A stretch of 64,000 nt of DNA from Blastocystis sp. Blastoise (lineage: Eukaryota; Sar; Bigyra; Opalinata; Blastocystidae). The position numbers were made by a program, and so were the translations under genes. The stretch covers positions 868,001 through 932,000 of the forward strand of contig JBBPEB010000029.1 in assembly GCA_039096225.1 (NCBI GenBank). The letters run 5' to 3'. The notes below the pieces were generated by a model. It was not told the DNA's origin and did not search any database. It saw only the letters and a list, made by a program, of their open reading frames with translations. Shown one piece after another: positions 1 through 15,412 of the stretch (its first letter is position 1; the number at the start of each line of letters is the position of its first letter).

Positions 1-449
1 TCTGACCAGGGTAATATCCTACATGTTGACCAGGATGAAGTTGAATGCAAGCGACATTCGCAAGATCTTCATAACCTTGTCTATATATATATATGTATAT
101 AATAAATATAATAATATTAAATATAATAATATTAAACAAAACAAGCATAAACATAAACATAATAAACATAAACATAATAATAAATATCTCTTTAAGCTTT
201 CATAACTGTGACCGGTAGCTGCTGCCGCCACTCCAAACGCGCCACAAATGCTGGTGCCCTGAACACCACGGAACTCACTGTCGATTCCCGCGATATTATC
301 AGCAATAACACGCGCCTGACGATTGGCGGGACCAGCAAGAGCCAAACAGGTAGGCTTTTTAGTAATAAAATCATAAGTTTGAACAGCATCTCCCGCGGCA
401 AAAATGGCGGGATCGGAAGTACGCATGTGACTGTCAACTACTATACTAT

Positions 450-526
<77 letters not shown>

Positions 527-643
527 TCTCATGCCAAGTTCAAGACCAGCTTGTTTGGCTAATTGTGATTCGGGGGATATACCAACGGAAAGTAACGCCA
601 AATCACCATTAATAACTTGACCATCACTACATACCATCTATAT

Positions 644-692
<49 letters not shown>

Positions 693-1143
693 TATATATA
701 CTTCTAAAGAATCATCTTCCTTAGTTCTGATTTCTTTTAATCCAGTACTATATTAATAATAAACATAATAATAAATATAAATATAATAATAAACATAATA
801 TTAATAATAAACATAATAATAAATATAAACATAATAATAAATATAATATATATAATTTGTATATAAATGAACACCTTCCTTCGTGATTTGTCTCTGTAAA
901 TAATTAGCTAAATCTGTTGAGAGAATTGGAAGTACATGAGGGGCCATTTCTATTATAGATACATCTAAACCTCTATATATATATATAGATATATATTAAA
1001 TGTTTAATTATATATAAATATAACAAATAATAATATATATATAGTATACTGATGTTTAAGGTTTTCAGCCATTTCCAGCCCAATAAAGCCACCTCCCACA
1101 ATAACAGCCTTCTTAGCTTGACGATCAGCAATCCAAGACTTTA

Positions 1144-1184
<41 letters not shown>

Positions 1185-2033
1185 CTTTAATAAAAAAAGA
1201 TTAATAAAAATATAATAATACTAACATAAATAAATATAATAATACTAACATAAATAAATATAATAATATATATACTTGATTACTATCAGGAATATCACGC
1301 AGAATAAAGACGCCGGGAGCATTGACACCAGGTAATCGCGGGACAATAGGTTTAGAGCCGGGAGCTAATACCAAATAATCATAAGCTTGAGTATAAGTAT
1401 GGTATATAGAATAAAATAAAATAATAAACATAAAGAATAAAAATAAATAAAATTTATAAATAATAAAAATGATAATTATAAATATACGTATGATTTGTAT
1501 TTGCGTCTTTGACGGTAATCGTTTTATTTTCTTTATCAATAGATAATACTTCATGTTTTACACGAACATCAATGTTAAAATAACTTTTGAAAGTAGATGG
1601 AGCAGTAACGACTAAACTACTTTCCTATATATATTTAAAATATACTAATCTCAAGAATTATCACTTCATTGATCCATAGAAGATACGAATTTATAAAGAA
1701 AATAATGATATCATAATAAAAATACTTTTTCAATGACATTACCAACATAATAAGGTAAACCACAATTAGCGAAAGAGACGTAATTGCCCTTTTCAAACAT
1801 CATAATATTAGCAAATTCATCTAAACGACGAAGTCTATAGAAAATAAAACATATTTATAAAAGAAGAGTTGATTGAAGAGATATTTAGATTTTATTTATG
1901 CTTAGAATAGTCCGATACATACCTGGCAGCAGCGGAAGCACCACCAGCTACACCTCCTACAATGCATATATTCTTAACTTTAGAAACGGTTCTAAAATAA
2001 TGTTATTCATATTATCATTGCAATATACGACAT
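1..2033 (-). CDS. NADH oxidase / CoA-disulfide reductase-type flavoprotein (partial, runs off left edge)
   Basis: This is a pyridine nucleotide-disulfide oxidoreductase of the NADH oxidase/CoA-disulfide reductase family, using FAD, NAD(P)H and one redox cysteine. Visible motifs, in order: FAD-binding GGVAGGASAAAR, active-site SFANCGLPYYVG, NAD-binding VIVGGGFIGLEMAE, the second FAD motif RTSDPAIFAAGDAV, then the dimerisation-domain start and HPGQHVGYYPG at the edge. Exons read: 2033-2029, 1991-1923, 1834-1726, 1624-1488, 1396-1276, 1144-1050, 972 to about 855, 747-702, 637-527, 450-188, 80 to beyond 1. The start is a 5-nt exon (ATGTC) followed by a 37-nt intron, giving MSTVSKVKNICIV; this is inferred. 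Three introns lack GT-AG ends (see findings). The exon at 188-450 is about half G+C by eye, unlike the AT-rich 5' exons and the neighbouring genes, which hints at transfer from a bacterium. The C-terminal end lies outside the window. Family assignment is firm; the exact substrate (O2, CoA disulfide, polysulfide) is not resolved. Confidence 0.85.
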
Positions 2034-2897
2034 AGTTCTTAATAAATTAATTCTGCTCAACATTTACAACTAATAAAAAAAAAAATTTTTACGATCTAAT
2101 TGTAAACAAAAGAAATTTGAGCCGAAAAAGAGAACTTATTTCTGGTTATTTGGTTCCAATGGGTGGAAACTTTCATTTGTTCCCAGTCAGTTGCTTAATT
2201 TTCAATAAAAAACAGAAGAAATTGAAAATGGTTGTGTATGACATTATCAACAACATTTTTTATATGAAATAAAGCTTGTATGATGCACAGTCTATTGTTC
2301 TATCATGTAACATAAATAGAAGAACAATTTGGCCAAATATTTTTCGAAAAACTAAAAAGGACTGTTATAACGATAGTGTTTTATTTCTTTGGATGACTTC
2401 GTTATGTATGTATTCATTCCATACAAACTACGTATAACAAAGGTAAGTCTATGTCTCGCTGATACAACAAAGAAACCTGGGTTTTTTCTATATCTATTCT
2501 TCATATACGAGCATAATCCCTAGAAAAGCTTTTCTTTAGTTGTTTTTATTCTAAGGAAATCATTTTTTTCTATCATTAAAACTCTAATGTGATGGATAAT
2601 GATGAAGCTTAGGTACTAATATGTTCATGAAAGATAACAGTTGTAATTCAAAATGAATATTGAATGGTTTTTAAGTAAATGGTCAGTAATAGAAAAGAAG
2701 GAGGAGAAACAAAAATGCATCATTTGGAAAATATGATTTTTGTGAAAACTTTTCATGAATTCCCGTGAACTTGACCCACTTTTTATTCTCTTTCATTTTT
2801 GTTTTGATTGTGTCTTTTTGAAGATTATATTGTTGTATAGCATGATTTATTTTTTAAGCATTTATACATCATTTCTTCTATATTTCATCATAGCTAT
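2034..2897. other. Intergenic, divergent promoter region
   Basis: This AT-rich spacer lies between the starts of two head-to-head genes. The open frames in it are low complexity and overlap the first exon and intron of the SANT gene. I see no other gene. Confidence 0.6.
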
Positions 2898-4404
2898 ATG
2901 CCAAAACGTAATTTTAGTTTTCTTTTATTGTATTAATCTATTTAAACGTAGACCGACTTAATAAACTCTTATCAGCAGATAGTAATACTGTCTGGAATGT
3001 TACAATTTCTCCTGGTATGCCTTATATAACTGTTTTCTGATCGAAATAATTAACTTATTATTAATATGTTTTTAGGTTGGAATAAAAAAGAAATTCATAT
3101 ATTGCGTCTTGCTGTTATGAAATTTGGTCTTGGAAACTGGCGAAAAATTCATAGAGCAAATGTTCTTCCAGGGAAAACTGTGAATCAAATTGTTAGTGAA
3201 GTTCAACGAATGATTGGCCAACAATCATTGAAAGGTATTTCTATGTTGACATTTTATATATAACAATCTTAGAGTTTCTTAATGTTCATGCTGATCCATA
3301 TGCTATTGGAGATGATAATTCGAAAAGAAAAGATGTAAAACGAAAAAATGGGATGATTGTTAATGTTGGAAGTATTTTTTTATATTTCTTTACATTTATA
3401 TATATTTCTTAATAATATTTTAAGATATGCAATATACAGTTTATATATAATGTATTTGTAACATGTTTTTCATTAGAATTTATTTTCTATTCATTATACT
3501 TTATATATATAGAAACATTAACAAATGAAGAGTATGAAATATTACACAAATCGAATATACAAAAATATGGCCTTAGTAAAGAAGAAATTGATGCTATTGA
3601 GATTCCTGTAATCAGTCAGGAAGAATCGTCAGGCGTATACTTATTATTATATGTTTATTATGTTTATTAATGTTATATTTATTATTCTATATAGTATTAT
3701 ATATATTATTCTATATATTAGTCTATATATTATTATATTTGTTATTATATTTATTATTATATTAGTTATTATATTTATTATTATATTAGTTATTATATTT
3801 ATTATTATATTAGTTATTATATTTATTATTATATTAGTTATTATATTTATTATTATATTAGTTATTATATTTATTATTATATTAGTTATTATATTTATTA
3901 TTATATCTATTATTCTATATATTATATAATATATAATAATCATATATTATATATAGTTCTTAGAGAATGAAGAGAATATGATTATTCAACGTTCGATGAA
4001 GTTACGCAAGTTAAGTGAGTTACGTTATTCATTGTTATATCTTCAACAGAAAGATCATACTAATGCAAATAATCATGGAAATCTCGATATTCATAATAAT
4101 CTCATCTCTTTAGACAACATCAATTCGAATGTATATATATATATATATATATGATTATAATTATAATATATATTGTTCAATAGATAAAACAAAATTTATC
4201 AAATCGAAAGAAAACTATTAAAAGGTATATATATATATAATATATATATATATATTATAGATTACATTATCTCAGTGATGACGAAGATGATGATGATGAA
4301 GAAGAAGATAAAACTAACTATGTATATATATATATTAAGTATTAAATATATATATATAGATACCTCGTAATAGTAGACGCATTCGCGGTTTATCTCCCAT
4401 GTAA
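2898..4404 (+). CDS. SANT/Myb-like domain protein
   Basis: I do not recognise a named orthologue. A SANT/Myb-type helix-turn-helix is visible near residues 25-75: GWNKKEIHILRLAVMKFG, then GNWRKIHRANVLPGKTV and the trailing IVSEVQRMIGQQSL helix, with conserved aromatic spacing (W..., W..., aliphatic). It is followed by a charged region, a basic and Asn/His-rich segment and a run of acidic residues (DDEDDDDEEED) before the end at RRIRGLSPM. The inferred start is ATGCCAAAAC (2898-2907) spliced over a 44-nt intron to 2952, giving MPKHRLNKLL. Later introns begin GTATxx and end TAG or ATAG in consistent phase. The longest (about 3620-3956) is a 24-nt tandem repeat. SANT domains usually bind histone tails or DNA, so a nuclear chromatin or transcription role is inferred, not shown. 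Confidence 0.7.
3735..3905 (+). repeat. 24-nt tandem repeat within an intron
   Basis: About seven near-perfect copies of a 24-nt unit made only of T, A and an occasional G (GTTATTATATTTATTATTAT...) fill an intron of the SANT/Myb gene. In translation it gives a repetitive Ile/Val shadow frame on both strands that should not be called as a gene. Confidence 0.85.
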
Positions 4405-7313
4405 TGAAGAAGACTTCATTTTTTAAAATTACCGTGATTATTCGTAGTATTCTTCTTCGTTGTGCTTGAACCTTTATTCCTTTTTTTATTCTTATTTTTT
4501 ATTATATGTTATTAATGACCCATTCCCACGGTTTTTTCCATAATTATATGCATTATACTCTGTCCCTTATCTTTATTCTTTTTGTTTACTCTTTTTTATA
4601 CTATTTTTTTAACTCATGCCGTCTCCGCTATATATTTATATAATTTTGTATATTTTCTTATTTAAATTTCTAGAATTAATATATATAAATTAATAAAAGA
4701 ATTTTTCTATATATAGCTGTATATTTCTTTATTATTCTTATTTTTCATCCTCTTTAATCATCTTTCTATTGGATGAACTGTTTTTCCCTCCAGTCTTCTG
4801 TATTTCTATTTCCCTCCTTTTTTTCATTTTTTTTTTACCCATTTATTCACGTTTTTTTTTTCAAATTTTTATATATACATATATTCTTAAATCTTTTTTT
4901 TAAATTTATTTTTGTTTTCTTGTAACTTTGTATTTTTTTTTCTTTCTTTTCTTGAAAACCTATATATATATATATATTTCTATATTATATATATTATTTG
5001 TTCTACTAATTAATTATTAAATGTGATTTTCTCAAAAGAAAAGCCACAATTCAATAATTTCTTTTTATATATATATATAATATAATATATATATATAATA
5101 TAATATATATATATACATAGATTTTTAAAAGTATTTATACTTTATTGTTGTTTTCTCTTATATAATATGTACTATATGCAATTCTTGCACTGTTTAATTT
5201 TTTAAATTCTATATCTATATATTTATATTATTCTATTTATCGTTTTCTATTCTTAATCTTTTACTATTCATTTCTAATGAATATTTACTCTTGATATCAA
5301 ATGATCAATAATATTTTTTTAATTCTTTCTCTTTCTCTTCTGTGGGCATCATATATACATATATATATATATTACTATTATATATTATGTTCATTAACTT
5401 ACTCTTTTATAAATAAAATTAAAACAAAAATAATATGTATATATATTTTATTTTTTATTTATCTTTATCTTTTTGACAATTACTAATATATACTCTATTT
5501 CTTCTCTTCCTTCAAATACTTCTTCATATTCTCTATTTATTCTTTTTCATTTATTTATTATCCATTTAAAATTGTCTTCCATGTACTAAGCAATACGTTT
5601 ATATGCATATATATACATTTAATATAATAGATGTATATGTTAATATATATATCGATATAGATTTCTATATAATTGTTTTTTTTTGTTTTTTTTTTAAATA
5701 TTTTTGATTATTCACTTTATATATTTATATACACTATATATTTAGATATATACAAGTTAATTGAAGGATTATCACGTGATATTTTTTCTTTTCATAGATA
5801 TCTATGATAATCATTATACGTATTCTTTATGATATTGGTACTATATAATACTATATAATATTGAATTTAATATTATATGCTATTTGATTTCTATAGTCTT
5901 CAAAATAATCATAACTTTTTTATATATTATTTTTATCATATAACCTATATTCTTATATATATATACATAAATTTATCATAGTCTATCTGTGCCAGTATAT
6001 TTTCTATATATATCTATAAACATTATATATATATATATATTGCTTTTTAGCCTTCAAAAGTTTTGATTCTCTTTTTTAAATGTGATATTTCTATATCTAT
6101 TTCTCTATTCAACTTTATATATATAAATCATTTTTTTTTATTAATCTATTTTTTTTCTTTCTTCATATATTGTGTTCATATCCTTTCGTTTTTTTATTGT
6201 TATAACTTTCTCCCTCTTTCTGATATATAATATATCTTATTCTATATGAATATTCTCCAGATATTCTTTTATATACATAATCAGGCATCTATTCCGATAA
6301 GTATATATACTTCACTATTAATCATTTATTCTTTTTTTATTATATATATATATCTGTTTATTCATATTTCTATGAAAATGGAAATACTATTTTGTTCGTT
6401 ATCTATTCTATATACATTGATTTCTACTTACTTAATCATTAATTTTTGAATTTTATTTGTTTCTATAATAAATAATATTCTTTTGTATTTTTTATGCATC
6501 ATAAAGCTATATATTGTTTATTTCCCAAACACTGTACTAGTATTTTATTACTATAATTTTCATATACTCGTTTTCTAAATTATTTTTACTATTTTTTTAA
6601 GAATAAAAACTCATTATATATTTTTTCGTTTTCTCCATAATATCATAATATCATTCTTATCAATTCTATACTTAACTACTTTATTTTCTATATCATCTGT
6701 TTATATACTTTTTAAATATCCTATTTTATCATTATTTAATTTGTAAGCGTATGTACTATATTTTATTCCGACCTATCAATTTTTACTTCTATAACTTTGT
6801 TTTTCTTTATTATCGTTAGTTTTGTACTATTATTTCAATGAAACTCATCTTTAGAATGTTATATATATTGTTACATTACAATATATATTGCTATTTTTGG
6901 TGGAATTCAATTTGAATAGAAACTATTTTCCAAAACAATACAAAGAAATAAGTATTACAAACCTTACAATAATTGGAAAAAAATAGAAAAAATTAAAAAA
7001 AACTGACAATAGAAACAATATAGAGGTTTTAGAATGCTCATCAATCCGAATATAAAAATATATTTATTTTAAAAACATATATAATTTCAAGAGATACTAT
7101 AATACAAATTTTAGAGACGTTATATTCAAATATGAATACAGAATAGAGAATATATAGAGTTATAATAATGAAGAAAACATGAATTCTTCTTTATTCTTAT
7201 AGGAAGAAAGTGAATATATATATATATTAATAATAACTGCATTAAAAGAAGAAGAAGAATCTATATATGAAACAATTCAGTCATTATAAGCTCTGTCTGA
7301 AATAGTATGTCTA
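4405..7313. other. Long AT-rich intergenic spacer between converging genes
   Basis: About 2.9 kb of T-rich DNA containing many short (TA)n runs. Small open frames (for example at 5301-5486 and 6246-6449) are Ile/Tyr/Phe/Ser low complexity with no recognisable domain, and I reject them. The motif CCCACGG occurs at 4525-4531. Both flanking genes end here, so it should hold two 3' UTRs. Confidence 0.6.
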
Positions 7314-9000
7314 TTAGTATTCAGCATTTGTTGCTTTTATAAGTAATCGTTTAACTGTTTCATATACAGTCCACGAGAGAGCAGCCGCAGGAGCCTGTTG
7401 AAATATACGAGCTTTGGCACCCATAAAAAAGGCGCTAACACCTTCCTCACGCTATATAATATAGATAATATATATATAAAGGGTATATAATATATGTATA
7501 TAACTATATATATATACATATAAACGAGAAGCAGTTCCTACTAATCCTCTATATTGTTGTTTTTATATATATATATATATATATATTAAAAAAATTTAAA
7601 ATAATAAAAAAAAAAAAATAAAAAATAAATAAATAAAAAATGAAAATATTTTAATTAATGATTCTGTTCCAGCCGCTTGTTTGATTTCCCAATCATTTGT
7701 TTGTAATCTAGTTTTAATAACATCAAGAGGACAAGTTAAGAAAGCACTAATACCGCCAGAGAGAAAACCACTTAATAAAAATGCACCTGTATTTTATATA
7801 TATATATATATATATATATTAATGGAGTAAGAAGTATTATAAATAATAAAATAAATTATATATACAATATATATAAGATATCATAAATAGAAATATTATA
7901 AATAATAAAATAAATTATATATACAATATATATAAGATATCATAAATAGAAATATTAATAATAATAAAATAAATTATATATACAATATATATAAGATATC
8001 ATAAATAGAAATATTAATAATAATAAAATAAATAATACACATAATAATAATTATAAGATATCATAAATAGAAATATTAATAATAATAAAATAAATAATAC
8101 ACATAATAATAATTATAAGATATCATAAATAAAAACACAAATAATAATAAAATAAATAATACACATAATAATAATTATAAGATATCATAAATAAAAACAC
8201 AAATAATAATAATTAAAAAACAATATATATTATTTTTGTTTTCCTGAAGGATTGAAGATACTTTTAAAAAAGTCATTACAAGCCACAAGAATAGCACTAT
8301 TCGGTATATTCATTAATAACGTAGTAAAATAAGAAGCGTATAATGCACGAATACCATCTGTCTTAATAATAACTTTAAATGCATGCCAAGTATGTTTATA
8401 TAAACCTAATTGCATTCTTTGTTTAACACAATCTAAGGGAGTCATTATACTGTCGTGAGCTAAAGTAGCTAGAGAACCAGCTAAAGCACTTACAATCGGA
8501 TTATGTACAATCATGTTAAAAAAATATATTTATTTAATTAAAAGAATACATATTTATTTAATGAACATATATAATTTAATGTTAAATAATAATAAAATGA
8601 AATCAATAAGGATATTTTCATGTTCTTTTCCAAAAGCATGTAATGTGCCTTCATAAATACTAAAAAAGCAGGCATGAGCAGGAATACAAGCAAGAAAAGT
8701 AGGTGTCATTCCTCTCCATAATCTACGTATACCACGAACTCGAACCGAACGTTTCAAATATTCTAAGTTATTTTCATATTTTGGAGCAAAAACACGTGTG
8801 TGCATGTGATGATGTAAATCACGATGATTATTTGGTTGAGCACTAACCTTCTTGGAAGTCACAGCTACTTGCATATTTGTTCTAATAGTATCTATAGGAA
8901 AGAAAACAACATGCTCAGATATTCCAGCAGTAATACCAGCCAAACAGTGTACACCAAAAGAAACTTTTGTAGGATCACGTATTTCCCAATCGTCACTCAT
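7314..9000 (-). CDS. Mitochondrial carrier family protein, mitoferrin (MRS3/4)-like
   Basis: This is a SLC25-type inner mitochondrial membrane carrier with three carrier repeats. The signature P-x-D/E-x-x-[KR]-x-[RK] appears three times: PIDTIRTNMQ, PLDCVKQRMQ and PLDVIKTRLQ. Repeat 1 carries RRLWRGMTPTFLACIPAHACFFSIYE and repeat 2 carries YASYFTTLLMNIP; both resemble iron-transporting mitoferrins, so mitochondrial iron import is the likely role (family inference). Exons: 9000-8616, 8504-8262, 7786-7648, 7548-7518, 7451-7314. Intron 1 (8615-8505) is a U12-type AT-AC intron. Intron 2 has a GTATCT donor and holds a roughly 60-nt tandem repeat. Intron 3 appears to be AT-AG. Intron 4 is GT-AG. 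Start at MSDDWEIRDPTKVSFGVHC; no cleavable presequence is expected for this family. The neighbouring ZRSR2-type gene reads the same way, 620 bp upstream. Confidence 0.85.
7876..8215. repeat. Tandem repeat, 59-62 nt unit, six copies, intronic
   Basis: The word AGATATCATAAAT recurs at about 7876, 7935, 7994, 8056, 8118 and 8180, giving periods of 59, 59, 62, 62 and 62 nt. The sequence between copies is A/T only or nearly so, with an early subtype (TATATACAATATATATA) and a late subtype (ACACATAATAATAATT). The array lies inside intron 2 of the carrier gene. Confidence 0.85.
8505..8615 (-). other. U12-type (minor spliceosome) AT-AC intron
   Basis: On the gene strand this 111-nt intron starts ATATCCTT, the exact U12-type donor consensus. 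It ends TTTTTTTAAC-ATGATTGTAC. The TTAAC is a branch-site match with its adenosine 11 nt before the terminal AC, the optimal U12 spacing. Removing it joins GAA-A to AT-AAT-CCG, giving KEHEN-NPIVSALAG in perfect frame with the carrier family. No GT-AG pair gives this frame. Confidence 0.88.
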
Positions 9001-9622
9001 AGTGATTTAGATAGATTTGTAAAATATAAATGTTTTAATATAATTATTTTAAATTATATCTACCTCAAATAAGGTATATATAAAGAAATAAAAAATGAAC
9101 ACTTGTTTTTTGCTTTCATCCATTTCTTTCACTTCTCCTATTTTCCCATAATTATCGATGTTTCCCCTAGTCATTTTTTATTATTTACAATTACTAAACT
9201 GTCTTTAACTTAGGTTTCATTTTTTGTGTGAATCTTTGATTTAGGTTTAAATAATGGTCATTTATCAGTTATGGTTATGTTTTTATAATAAAATGGAATC
9301 ACTGGTTCAATGAATATAAACTGATTAAAACTGTATTCTTTTTTGCAATTCTTTTGTCATCAATTTACTGTTTTGAGTCTTTTAAAATTTCATTATAATA
9401 AATATATATTTTTTGTAAATATTCTATATGATATCAAATGTAATAGGATATGTAAATTAAAAAATACAAGTTTTTTAAAAATAAATTAACAATTAGTACA
9501 ATTATTAAGATAAAAATAATAAGAAAATAAAGAATAGTAATTGTTAGAATTATTTGGAGATTTGAAACTAAGATTTGAAAAAGAGAAAAAACGAAAATGT
9601 ATTTGATTGTGAATAATTCATA
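9001..9622. other. Intergenic between two minus-strand genes
   Basis: Contains the 3' flank of the ZRSR2-type gene and the upstream region of the carrier gene. No open frame with a domain is present. Confidence 0.55.
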
Positions 9623-13309
<3,687 letters not shown>

Positions 13310-13531
13310 TGAAATAGCAATAATAAATGCTTTTTAAAAAGAAAATGAATTTGCAAATGAAAAACGACTGATTATTTCTGAAACAAACAATCTGAACAGA
13401 ACTGAATGTGTCTAAAAACTGTGTTGACAACTGAATTTTCTCTGAAAAATACTGATTTTCTGGTTTATTGGTTTTTGTCTGATAAATTTAAATTTCGTTG
13501 TATTTGTCATATCAAGTAGTAACAAGATAAG
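13310..13531. promoter_or_regulatory. Compact divergent promoter
   Basis: The 222 bp between the ATG codons of the ZRSR2-type gene (-) and the C9orf85-like gene (+) must contain both promoters and both 5' UTRs. It shows scattered CTGAA/CTGATT words but no clear TATA box distinguishable from the AT background. Confidence 0.5.
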
Positions 13532-14317
13532 ATGAGTACTGAACGAGGAAATATAAAGAGAAAGGGTCAAGCTCATCAAAATGCCTTTACTTTCAGACAT
13601 AATAAAAACTCAAAATTAACACAAAAAATTCTTGATATGCCTATTCAATCTGTTTGTGAACGATGCAAAGAGAAACTTGAATGGAAAAAGAAATATAGAA
13701 AATACAAGCCTTTAACAACTCCTGGTAAATGGTATGCTTTTATTCTACATAGTTTTTTTTATTTTTGTTTCTAATTGTTGATATATTTTGTTTTTGTAAT
13801 GCTTATTATTTCATATAGTAAGAGATGTGGTCAACGTAATGTGAAAGCTGCTTATCATGAAATCTGTAAAGACTGCTCTGAAGTATTTTTTTAGATTTTT
13901 ATTTTTTTTTAGAATTTTTTTTATATATTATTTTTTTTTAGATTTTTATTTTTTTTTTAGATTTTTATTTTTTTTTAGATTTTTATTTTTTATATATATA
14001 TTTTTTTAATTTTATTATTTTTTTAGATTTTTATTCTTCTTTATAGTGAGTAATAATAATAATAATTTAATTAATAAACCATTTTCTATGAATAAATCTA
14101 TGTTAATATATAGAAAGATCATATATGTGCAATGTGTTTGAATCCTCTTCCTGAGCGTTCACAAGAAGAAGAAGAAGAAGAAGAAATGATGAATGAAGGT
14201 ATGCCTACAGGAAAAGAGAATAAGAAGAAGAATAATAAAGAAGAAGATCTATCAGATTCAGATATGGATTTCAGTGATTATGATGATGATGAATATAATT
14301 TGGATGATCTCTATTAA
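13532..14317 (+). CDS. C9orf85 / DUF2039 family zinc-ribbon-like protein
   Basis: This small conserved eukaryotic protein is of unknown function. Three exons: 13532-13731, 13819-13882, 14114-14317. The N-terminus MSTERGNIKRKGQAHQNAFTF, then VCERCKEKLEWKKKYRKYKPL, KCKRCGQRN, AYHEICKDCS and HICAMC, match the family in order. Four CxxC pairs could bind two zinc ions. Splicing at TG|GT creates the cysteine of PGKCKRC, which supports the junction. The C-terminus is acidic with a run of Glu and Asp and ends EYNLDDLY, longer than in animals. Subcellular site unknown. Confidence 0.85.
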
Positions 14318-14797
14318 TCACTTTTTATTTGTAAATGCAATGTTTTCAAGTAGATAAATCTAGTAGAATAAACAACTTTCTATTTCATTTTACATTTTGT
14401 CTTTTTGTGTTTTTTAATGTTTAAAGAATATATGTTTCTTATACATGATTTTTGTTGTTGTTGCAATTATGAATTGAAAAATAATTTACAAGAAACAGAA
14501 TAAAAATATATAAATAAAATATTTTTGTATGAAATAGTTAATAAACTAAAAAGAAAAGAGAACAATAAGAAACTTCAAAAGTCATTGATAGAAAAGAAGG
14601 CATTGTATATAAATGAACAATGAGAATAGTAAATTGTTTGTATAGAAAATAAAGACAATACAAAACAGACATTTAATTATATAAATAAATAATGAATAAC
14701 AACATCCCCTACAAATAGTATAATAAAAAAAAACACATAGATATCAAAAGCATAAATAAAATATATATAGAAACAATTGACTATGATTCATATAAAT
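14318..14797. other. Intergenic between convergent genes
   Basis: AT-rich DNA holding two 3' flanks. No coding signal seen. Confidence 0.55.
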
Positions 14798-15412
14798 TTA
14801 ATCAATAGAAGCATGATTCCTTCGATGAGGTTTACTTTTGACTCTTACAGCATTATCTATATACATTTATATATAATGAATCTGTATATTAATTTAATAT
14901 ATATAATTACCATTATTTTCTTCTTTTGAATTTTCCATTTGTTCAATTGGAACTTCAGAGACAATTTTTGTTTCAGATATGGATGTATTCTCTTCAATTT
15001 CAGTTTTGTTTTCATTGTTTACTTTCATTGCTTGAATATCTTCTTCTTCGTTTTGTGTAGTATCTGTTTCAGTTTCAGTAGCATCAGTTTTTTCTATATA
15101 TAAAGAAATTAGCCATTTAAAAATACTATCCAATGATTTTGACATGTAATATATATTTATATATGTATAAGAATATGATGGACTATTTGAATCCTTAACT
15201 AAATAACGTTTATACCTTCAGTTTCTAATTTCTTTTCTTCTAAATAGGATGTAAAATAGTTAAAACTAGCATAATGAATGCAAGTACTGAATGTAGATAT
15301 GACATAAAGAGTATATACCTTTTGCTGGTTTCATATAAAAAATAATGAGAAGAAATGTCACAAAAAAAGTAGCTCCTAAAGCCACAAAAATAGCCGTTTT
15401 GTCTCCTTCCAT
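14798..15412 (-). CDS. Small single-pass membrane protein with acidic tail
   Basis: Not recognised. Four exons join cleanly in phase 1 at G|GT: MEGDKTAIFVALGATFFVTFLLI...KPAK, then EEKKLETE, then EKTDATETETDTTQNEEEDI...SKEENNG, then DNAVRVKSKPHRRNHASID-stop. Residues 6-25 form one hydrophobic segment directly after a short acidic N-terminus. The remainder is a hydrophilic Glu/Thr-rich tail of about 90 residues with a basic last segment. This predicts an N-terminally anchored protein with a cytosolic tail. A CCGTGG-type word lies about 95 bp upstream (15505-15518). The similar-looking peptide at 42322-42501 has the same topology. Confidence 0.65.

Noticed and set aside
3647-3943. Overlapping open frames of repeated Ile/Asn/Val on both strands
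   Set aside because: They are translations of an intronic 24-nt A/T tandem repeat between two in-phase exons of the SANT/Myb gene.
7337-7519. 60-codon minus-strand frame at the 3' end of the carrier gene
   Set aside because: It crosses an intron in the wrong frame; the true exon 5 encodes REEGVSAFFMGAKARIF and ends at 7314.
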